Notes under the pieces: model-generated
Seen by the model: the letters and a program-made list of their open reading frames with translations, nothing else
Databases searched by the model: none
Told to the model about the DNA's origin: nothing
Shown: piece by piece, positions 1 through 4,703 of the stretch
How positions within the stretch are numbered: the stretch's first letter is position 1
Layout: each line of letters starts with the position of its first letter
Position numbers and translations under genes: made by a program
DNA from: Dysgonomonas sp.
Lineage (GTDB): Bacteria > Bacteroidota > Bacteroidia > Bacteroidales > Dysgonomonadaceae
Length of the DNA: 6,028 nt
Assembly (NCBI GenBank): GCA_030151105.1
Contig: JASLEN010000303.1
Coordinates: 1-6,028, forward strand
Direction: 5' to 3'

Positions 1-1
1 C

Positions 2-91
2 GAATTGATTCTAGAATTGCTCCACCATTCGGTTGATGAAGTAATTGCAAAATTGTCGAAAAAGAAACAAGAAGAATATCGCAATAGCTAA
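2..91 (+). CDS. C-terminal end of an unidentified upstream gene (partial)
   Basis: An open frame runs from the window edge to a TAA at 89-91 and gives 29 residues, beginning ELILELLHHS and ending KQEEYRNS. The other two forward frames meet stops early (TGA at 34-36; TGA within the first few bases). The tail is charged and probably helical, with a run of lysine and glutamate near the end. Its stop shares one base with the birA start (TAATG), the usual arrangement of translationally coupled genes, so it is probably in the same transcript as birA. I do not recognise the family from this tail and assign no function. Confidence 0.6.
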   Translation, partial: ELILELLHHSVDEVIAKLSKKKQEEYRNS

Positions 92-825
92 TGCCGCCAA
101 TTATACATTTAAACGAAACTGTATCGACAAACTCAGATCTAAAAACTTTGCTTGCCGAACAAAGGCTGGAAGAAGGAACAATTCTTGTCACCAGTTTGCA
201 GACAGCAGGTCGTGGACAACGAGGCAATAGTTGGGAATCTGAAGAAGGAAAGAATCTCACTTTCAGCATGGTACTCTACCCTATTTCAATTGCCGTTAGT
301 GAGCAGTTTATTCTCTCGCAAGTAGTATCATTGGGCATCAAAAAAGCATTGGATAAATATACAGATGGTATCACCATTAAATGGCCAAACGATATTTATT
401 GGAACGAGAAAAAAATCTGCGGCATCTTAATCGAAAATGCACTTGCCGAAAATGGGTTTCTCCATTCCATCATAGGCATTGGGTTAAACATCAATCAAAA
501 AGAATTCAAAAGCAATGCTCCCAATCCTGTTTCGCTAACACAGATTACAGGCTTAGAATATAATCTTGATGACATTCTGGAGGAAATTAGAGAATGGATC
601 TTAGCATTCTACAAAGAAACAGACCTACTTGGCAACCACAAAACAATTCAACACTGCTACGCACAGCACCTTTTTAGAAAAGAAGGTTTTCATTCTTATA
701 CTGATGGAAAATCACATTTTGAAGCCCAAATCATTGAGGTACAATCTGATGGGCACTTAATCTTAAAAACTAAAGAAGGCGTAATGAGAAAATTTGCTTT
801 CAAGGAAATACAATATATTCTATAA
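91..825 (+). CDS. birA: Biotin--[acetyl-CoA-carboxylase] ligase, monofunctional BirA
   Basis: This cytoplasmic ligase activates biotin with ATP to biotinyl-5'-AMP and transfers biotin to the lysine of the biotin carboxyl carrier domain of carboxylases. The 244-residue protein shows the family motifs in order: STNSD (12-16), the adenylate loop GRGQRG followed by NSW (40-48), KWPND (97-101), the KKICGIL stretch (107-113) and IGIGLNIN (128-135). A small C-terminal beta domain follows. It has no N-terminal helix-turn-helix, so it is a group I enzyme that cannot repress biotin genes as E. coli BirA does. An in-frame TAG at 85-87 makes the ATG at 91 the first possible start. There is no clear Shine-Dalgarno sequence; expression probably depends on coupling to the upstream gene. 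Identification is secure; membership in the arginine operon is unlikely because a promoter lies between it and argR. Confidence 0.95.
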   Translation: MPPIIHLNETVSTNSDLKTLLAEQRLEEGTILVTSLQTAGRGQRGNSWESEEGKNLTFSMVLYPISIAVSEQFILSQVVSLGIKKALDKYTDGITIKWPNDIYWNEKKICGILIENALAENGFLHSIIGIGLNINQKEFKSNAPNPVSLTQITGLEYNLDDILEEIREWILAFYKETDLLGNHKTIQHCYAQHLFRKEGFHSYTDGKSHFEAQIIEVQSDGHLILKTKEGVMRKFAFKEIQYIL

Positions 826-860
826 ATATTCACTTTTTCATCTGATTCTTTCTCTTCTTT

Positions 861-916
861 TGTTTGAATATACAATATTAATGTATAATTTTGCATTGCA
901 ATTGTATATTTATACA
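861..916 (+). promoter_or_regulatory. Three tandem ARG-box-like operators at 21-bp period (ArgR autoregulation)
   Basis: Three 14-bp sites start exactly 21 bp apart: TGTTTGAATATACA (861-874), TGTATAATTTTGCA (882-895) and TGTATATTTATACA (903-916). Against a symmetric TGTAT-wwww-ATACA pattern they match 9, 8 and 10 of the 10 fixed positions. The third is a perfect dyad that extends to TTGTATA/TATACAA (902-917). E. coli ARG boxes share this plan, a TGAAT-wwww-ATTCA core within 18-bp boxes separated by 3 bp, which is also a 21-bp period. The sites cover the -33 element, the -7 element and the first transcribed bases, so bound ArgR-arginine should block initiation. The sites and spacing are seen; binding is inferred. 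Confidence 0.72.
863..893 (+). promoter_or_regulatory. Bacteroidota-type promoter of the argR operon
   Basis: TTTG at 863-866 is followed by exactly 19 bases and then TAATTTTG at 886-893. This matches the Bacteroides primary-sigma consensus, TTTG at -33 and TAnnTTTG at -7, with the usual 19-21 base spacing. By that rule, transcription should begin near base 900, leaving an untranslated leader of about 20 bases before the argR ATG at 920. The match is direct; the transcription start is inferred. Confidence 0.8.
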
Positions 917-919
917 AAT

Positions 920-1378
920 ATGGGAAAAAGAAATAGACATAAAATAATACAATCCATACTAAGAGAAGAAGAGATTATCAATCAAGATATTCTACTTAAC
1001 AAACTCATTGACAAAGGATTTGAACTAACTCAAGCTACACTATCGAGAGATATGAAAGAGCTAAAGATAGTGAAAGCGCCTTCGTCATCGGGTGTATATT
1101 GTTATCAACTAGCAGAAGAGATTCAGCCAATACTAGAAGATACAGAACCTCTTACGAGTTTGGGTTTCATTAAAATAGATTTTTCGGGACAGTTGGCAGT
1201 GATGAAAACTCGTCCTGGATATGCAATGGCAATTGCGGCCGAAATAGACAGAAAAGCAACCGAACACATACTAGGAACTGTGGCAGGCGACGACACGATA
1301 TTGATTATTCCTAGAGAAAACATAACAAGAGAAGAAGTAATAAATTCTTTATCCACGTTTATACCTAACATGAAATGA
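920..1378 (+). CDS. argR: Arginine repressor ArgR
   Basis: This is the hexameric arginine-sensing transcription factor that represses biosynthetic genes when arginine is plentiful. The 152-residue product has the family's normal length. The N-terminal winged helix-turn-helix carries the recognition-helix motif TQATLSRDMKEL (37-48). The C-terminal oligomerisation and arginine-binding domain carries GTVAGDDTI (119-127), whose paired aspartates D124 and D125 contact arginine in characterised ArgR proteins. The frame stays open upstream to an ATG at 794, but that longer start would overlap birA and precede the predicted transcription start. The ATG at 920, giving MGKRNRHKIIQ, fits the family and the promoter. 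No Shine-Dalgarno is visible. The stop overlaps the next start by 4 bp (ATGA), so it heads the arginine operon and probably regulates itself through the operators just upstream. Confidence 0.95.
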   Translation: MGKRNRHKIIQSILREEEIINQDILLNKLIDKGFELTQATLSRDMKELKIVKAPSSSGVYCYQLAEEIQPILEDTEPLTSLGFIKIDFSGQLAVMKTRPGYAMAIAAEIDRKATEHILGTVAGDDTILIIPRENITREEVINSLSTFIPNMK

Positions 1379-2010
1379 TGAAGATTGGCGATTTCCTATT
1401 GAGAGGAAAAAACAAACAAGAAGAAGAAATTTCGATACAAGTGGCTACAGAAGCCCACATTGAATATGTTCAAGAAGTATTGGACACTATAGAAGCTGCG
1501 GCAAAAGTGCGTGGCACAGGGATTGCAAAACGTACACCCGAATATTTGGAACAAAAAATGAAAGAGGGCAAAGCAATTATAGCTCTTGCTGGAAATGAAT
1601 TTGCAGGTTTTTGCTACATTGAGTCGTGGGGCAACAAGCAATTTGTGGCTAACTCGGGGTTGATAGTTGTTGACAAGTTTAGGCAACATGGATTGGCTCG
1701 CAAAATTAAACAATATGCCTTTTCGTTGGCAAGATATATGTTTCCAGAGTCCAAAGTATTTGGTCTTACGTCTGGTGCTGCCGTAATGAAAATCAACACA
1801 GAACTAGGCTACACGCCTGTTACCTTTGCACAGTTGACAGATGATGAGGCATTCTGGAGAGGTTGTCAGGGTTGTGTCAACTTTGATGTTTTGACTCGCA
1901 CCGAACGCAAATATTGTATCTGTACAGCCATGCTTTTTGACCCTCAAAAGCAAAAAGACACGAAAGAAGTAAAAAGTATAATCAAGAAAATAAGTAAACG
2001 AGAGAAATGA
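1375..2010 (+). CDS. GNAT-family acyltransferase, probable N-acylglutamate synthase of arginine biosynthesis
   Basis: The 211-residue protein has a GNAT fold. ISIQVATEAHIE (19-30) is the beta1-alpha1 entry, and the acyl-CoA pyrophosphate loop lies in VVDKFRQHGLARKI (98-111), with RQHGLA as the Q/RxxGxG/A motif. A C-terminal section has cysteines C164, C167, C181 and C183 (CxxC, 13 residues, CxC), which could bind a metal, and then a lysine-rich tail. It overlaps argR and argG by 4 bp on either side, so the three are translated together. No classical argA is visible, and this position in Bacteroidales arginine loci suggests that it makes N-acylglutamate from glutamate and an acyl-CoA. Bacteroides species are known to use N-succinyl rather than N-acetyl intermediates, so succinyl-CoA is a possible donor. 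The fold is well supported; the reaction is inferred from context. A second ATG at 1378 is an equally possible start. Confidence 0.85.
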   Translation: MMKIGDFLLRGKNKQEEEISIQVATEAHIEYVQEVLDTIEAAAKVRGTGIAKRTPEYLEQKMKEGKAIIALAGNEFAGFCYIESWGNKQFVANSGLIVVDKFRQHGLARKIKQYAFSLARYMFPESKVFGLTSGAAVMKINTELGYTPVTFAQLTDDEAFWRGCQGCVNFDVLTRTERKYCICTAMLFDPQKQKDTKEVKSIIKKISKREK

Positions 2011-3209
2011 AAAAGAAGGTAGTTTTAGCATTCAGTGGAGGACTAGATACATCGTACAATGCCATGTATTTGTCACAAGACTTAGGATACGAGGTCTATA
2101 CTGCAGTAGCAAATACTGGAGGATTTTCGGAAGAGGAGTTGAAAGAAATAGAGCGTAGAGCGTATGCTTTGGGTTCTAAAAAACACGTTGCACTAGACGT
2201 TACACAAGAGTATTACAACAAGAGCATCAAGTATATGGTGTTTGGAAATATTCTTCGCAACGGAACCTACCCTATTTCAGTGAGCTCGGAACGTATTTTT
2301 CAAGCAATTGCAATTATAGAATATGCCAAAGAAGTGGGTGCAGATGCTGTAGCTCATGGTAGCACTGGTGCAGGAAATGATCAAGTTAGATTCGATCTTA
2401 CGTTTGACGTATTAGCGCCAAATATCGAAATATTGACTCCTACTCGTGATCAAGTTTTGACTCGTGAGTATGAAATCAACTATTTGAAAGAGCATGGTTA
2501 TGAAGCTGACTTTGCAAAGATGGAATATTCTATCAATAAAGGGCTTTGGGGAACAAGCATTGGAGGAAAAGAAACTCTAAAATCGGAGCAAACTCTTCCA
2601 GAATCTGCTTATCCTTCTCAGTTGACAAAAAATGGCAGCGAGACACTTACTTTAGATTTTGAAAAAGGAGAGATTGCTGCTGTCAATGGAGAAAAATTTA
2701 CTGATAAAGTAAAAGCAATTAACAAAGTAGAATCTATTGCATCTGCTTATGCCATTGGTCGTGATATGCACATTGGTGACACTATTATTGGAATCAAAGG
2801 ACGTGTAGGTTTTGAGGCTGCTGCTCCGTTGGTAATCATCAATGCACATAAAATGCTAGAAAAACATACGCTTACCAAATGGCAACAATATTGGAAGGAT
2901 CAAGTGGGCAATTGGTACGGCATGTTTCTACATGAGGCACAATACCTTGAGCCTGTGATGCGTGACATAGAGGCAATGATGGAAAGTTCGCAACAAAATG
3001 TTACAGGTCGTGTAATCATCGAATTAAAACCCTATCATTATACACTTGTAGGTGTAGAAAGTGATTATGACTTGATGAAAGCTGATTTTGGCGAATATGG
3101 AGAAATCAACAAGGCTTGGACAGCTGACGATGCTAAAGGATTTACCAAAATCTACGGCGTATCCACCAAGATTTTCCATAACATTCAAGAAAAGAATAAA
3201 GGAAAATAA
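2007..3209 (+). CDS. argG: Argininosuccinate synthase
   Basis: The enzyme joins citrulline and aspartate using ATP to form argininosuccinate, the penultimate step of arginine synthesis. The 400-residue length is normal. The N-terminal ATP pyrophosphatase domain begins with the PP-loop AFSGGLDTS (8-16). The citrulline/aspartate-binding segment is AHGSTGAGNDQVRFD (116-130), followed by LWGTSIGG (180-187) in the synthetase domain and a C-terminal oligomerisation helix. Most homologues of this type read HGxTGKGNDQ; here the lysine is alanine (A122). I believe this is a lineage variant rather than damage, because everything around it is intact. Its ATG overlaps the stop of the GNAT gene (ATGA). 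The 144-bp spacer that follows contains inverted repeats that may terminate or attenuate transcription before the argC segment. Confidence 0.96.
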   Translation: MKKKVVLAFSGGLDTSYNAMYLSQDLGYEVYTAVANTGGFSEEELKEIERRAYALGSKKHVALDVTQEYYNKSIKYMVFGNILRNGTYPISVSSERIFQAIAIIEYAKEVGADAVAHGSTGAGNDQVRFDLTFDVLAPNIEILTPTRDQVLTREYEINYLKEHGYEADFAKMEYSINKGLWGTSIGGKETLKSEQTLPESAYPSQLTKNGSETLTLDFEKGEIAAVNGEKFTDKVKAINKVESIASAYAIGRDMHIGDTIIGIKGRVGFEAAAPLVIINAHKMLEKHTLTKWQQYWKDQVGNWYGMFLHEAQYLEPVMRDIEAMMESSQQNVTGRVIIELKPYHYTLVGVESDYDLMKADFGEYGEINKAWTADDAKGFTKIYGVSTKIFHNIQEKNKGK

Positions 3210-3225
3210 TCTCCCCACAAAACAG

Positions 3226-3284
3226 AAAGGCTATGTTAGCAAAACTAGAAGAGCTTGAAGATGATTCTCGTGCCCATAGCCTTT
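3226..3284 (+). terminator. Long-loop inverted repeat after argG, possible terminator or attenuator
   Basis: AAAGGCTATG (3226-3235) and CATAGCCTTT (3275-3284) are perfect 10-bp inverted repeats separated by 39 bases. The upstream side is A-rich and the downstream side is U-rich in RNA (GTTCTTCTT), as in an intrinsic terminator, but the loop is unusually long. The loop holds TTGAAGATG (3255-3263), which can pair instead with CATCTTCAA (3324-3332). The arms are seen directly; the function is uncertain. Confidence 0.45.
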
Positions 3285-3285
3285 G

Positions 3286-3308
3286 TTCTTCTTGAGAAGA
3301 AGAATTTT
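3286..3308 (+). terminator. Short hairpin with U-tract in the argG-argC spacer
   Basis: TTCTTCTT (3286-3293) and AAGAAGAA (3297-3304) form an 8-bp stem with a GAG loop, followed at once by TTTT (3305-3308). This has the shape of an intrinsic terminator, but only two of its pairs are G-C, so it would be weak alone. It begins two bases after the larger inverted repeat, and the two could act together. Confidence 0.4.
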
Positions 3309-3353
3309 CACATGATTCTTAAACATCTTCAAAATCATATTCAGAAATAAAGC

Positions 3354-3668
3354 ATGAATCTATCAGAAAAAGAAATAAAACTCTACAAGCAAGAAGTCTG
3401 TGAATTGACACAGCTCTTACATTCTGAGTGGACAGAAATGAAAGAAATTCTTACTCAAAAAATTGATGTAGAAGACTCTTATCTTTGCTTCTATCTCGAG
3501 GGCGAAGAGGATGATGAATATGGTGTTATATTGACCAAAGACGCAGAGGTTTACGAGTTCGAAATCATTAATGGAAAACTAGACAGCATCAATAAGCAAA
3601 ATAAAGATGACATCAAAGAGGATGTTCCTCAAGTAAATATCGCACTAGAAATACAAAAAAAGAAATGA
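3354..3668 (+). CDS. Uncharacterised small acidic protein coupled to argC
   Basis: I do not recognise this 104-residue protein. It has no signal peptide, membrane segment or cysteine cluster, so it is probably cytosolic. The N-terminal half looks helical (about residues 3-36), then comes an acidic turn (EGEEDDE, about 49-55), alternating residues typical of beta strands (YGVILTKDAEVYEFEII, about 56-72), and a charged tail ending in three lysines. It reads as a compact alpha+beta domain. Its stop overlaps the argC start by 4 bp (ATGA), the same junction used throughout the arginine operon, which supports it as a real gene and hints at a role connected with arginine synthesis. The ATG at 3354 is the start chosen; no clear Shine-Dalgarno precedes it. 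The upstream spacer contains hairpins that could regulate it together with argC. Confidence 0.7.
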   Translation: MNLSEKEIKLYKQEVCELTQLLHSEWTEMKEILTQKIDVEDSYLCFYLEGEEDDEYGVILTKDAEVYEFEIINGKLDSINKQNKDDIKEDVPQVNIALEIQKKK

Positions 3669-4633
3669 TAAAAGTAGGAATAATAGGTGGCGCAGGCTAC
3701 ACTGCTGGCGAATTGATTCGCTTATTACTGAATCATCCCCAAGCAGAACTGGTATTCGTAAATAGTACAAGCAATGCAGGAAATCCTTTGACAGATGTAC
3801 ATAGTGGATTACTTGGCGAAACCGAATTGCATTTTACAAATGAATTGCCATACGAGAAAATAGATGTACTCTTCTTCTGCACAGCGCATGGAGATACAGC
3901 TAAGTTTATGAAAGCAAATACAATTCCATCGCATTTGAAAATCATTGACTTATCGACAGACTATCGTCACAAGCGTGAAGGAAATGATTTCATTTATGGA
4001 CTTCCAGAATTGAACAAAGAGGCAATAAAAAAGTCAAGTAAGGTGGCTAACCCTGGTTGTTTTGCAACGGCTATCCAATTGGCGCTATTACCTTTAGCGA
4101 GCAAAGGATTGATTAAATCTGAAATTCATGTAAATGCAATTACAGGTTCAACAGGGGCAGGAGTAAAACCTGTGGCAACTACTCACTTTAGCTGGAGAGA
4201 TAATAACCTATCTACCTACAATCCTTTCAAGCATAGACATTTGCAAGAGATAGGAGAATCTATCACTCAGCTGCAAAATGATTTTGCTCAGACAATAAAT
4301 TTCATTCCTGTTCGTGGAAATTTTGCAAGAGGTATATTCGTTACTACATATCTTGATTTCAACGAGTCGGAAGAGTTTGCAAAAGAACTATATACACAGT
4401 TCTATAAGGATGCACCATTTACGATAGTGAGTGATAAGAATCCCGATATGAAACAAGCTGTCAATACCAATAAGTGCATTGTGTATGTAGAAAAATGTGG
4501 ATCGAAATTATTAATCGTTTCATGTATTGACAATCTACTGAAAGGGGCATCTGGACAAGCAGTTGAGAATATGAACCTTATGTTTGGATTGGAACAAACT
4601 TTAGGATTAAAATTAAAACCAAGCGGATTTTAA
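3665..4633 (+). CDS. argC: N-acetyl-gamma-glutamyl-phosphate reductase (or N-succinyl equivalent)
   Basis: The enzyme uses NADPH to reduce N-acyl-gamma-glutamyl phosphate to N-acylglutamate semialdehyde, the third step of arginine synthesis. The 322-residue protein is within the usual length. The nucleotide-binding loop is GIIGGAGYTAGEL (5-17). The catalytic cysteine is C132 in VANPGCFATA, the substrate loop is GSTGAGVKP (161-169), and the histidine motif HRHLQEI (190-196) is present. The C-terminal signature is DNLLKGASGQAVENMNLMFG (289-308). Whether the acyl group is acetyl or succinyl cannot be read from this sequence; Bacteroides relatives use succinylated intermediates. It starts inside the stop of the preceding small gene. 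The usual partners argB and argD do not follow directly; after a 70-bp gap comes a MutS-family gene instead. Confidence 0.95.
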   Translation: MIKVGIIGGAGYTAGELIRLLLNHPQAELVFVNSTSNAGNPLTDVHSGLLGETELHFTNELPYEKIDVLFFCTAHGDTAKFMKANTIPSHLKIIDLSTDYRHKREGNDFIYGLPELNKEAIKKSSKVANPGCFATAIQLALLPLASKGLIKSEIHVNAITGSTGAGVKPVATTHFSWRDNNLSTYNPFKHRHLQEIGESITQLQNDFAQTINFIPVRGNFARGIFVTTYLDFNESEEFAKELYTQFYKDAPFTIVSDKNPDMKQAVNTNKCIVYVEKCGSKLLIVSCIDNLLKGASGQAVENMNLMFGLEQTLGLKLKPSGF

Positions 4634-4655
4634 TTGATATTCTTATGGAATTGTA

Positions 4656-4699
4656 CTTAGTTTAACATCAAGTATAGAAAGGAAATGACTAAAACTAAG
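4656..4699 (+). repeat. 8-bp inverted repeat between argC and the mutS-like gene
   Basis: CTTAGTTT (4656-4663) and AAACTAAG (4692-4699) are perfect inverted repeats with 28 bases between them. The second arm ends four bases before the ATG at 4704. The loop contains GAAAGGAAATG, a possible ribosome binding site with a mini-ORF start (ATG at 4685). No T-tract follows, so it is not a good terminator. It could fold near the translation start of the next gene; this is inference only. Confidence 0.35.
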
Positions 4700-4703
4700 C
4701 ACT

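Noticed and set aside
45..230. Forward open frame overlapping birA
   Set aside because: It is out of frame with clear BirA motifs and gives a low-complexity basic peptide.
869..887. Alternative palindrome TATACA/TGTATA between the -33 and -7 elements
   Set aside because: It joins the right half of ARG box 1 to the left half of box 2. The 21-bp tandem-box reading explains it better and also accounts for box 3.
794..919. In-frame upstream extension of argR (ATG at 794 or 881)
   Set aside because: It would overlap birA or lie before the predicted transcription start near 900, and the added residues are hydrophobic and unlike any ArgR N-terminus. MGKRNRHKIIQ at 920 gives the normal family length.
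3231..3338. 35-codon minus-strand frame in the argG-argC spacer
   Set aside because: It has no ribosome binding site, promoter or family resemblance and coincides with inverted repeats, which create mirrored open frames.
4633..4665. Possible promoter for the mutS-like gene (ATTG, 21 bases, TAGTTTAA)
   Set aside because: The -7 lacks the final TG of TAnnTTTG and the -33 is imperfect; in AT-rich DNA such partial matches are expected by chance.
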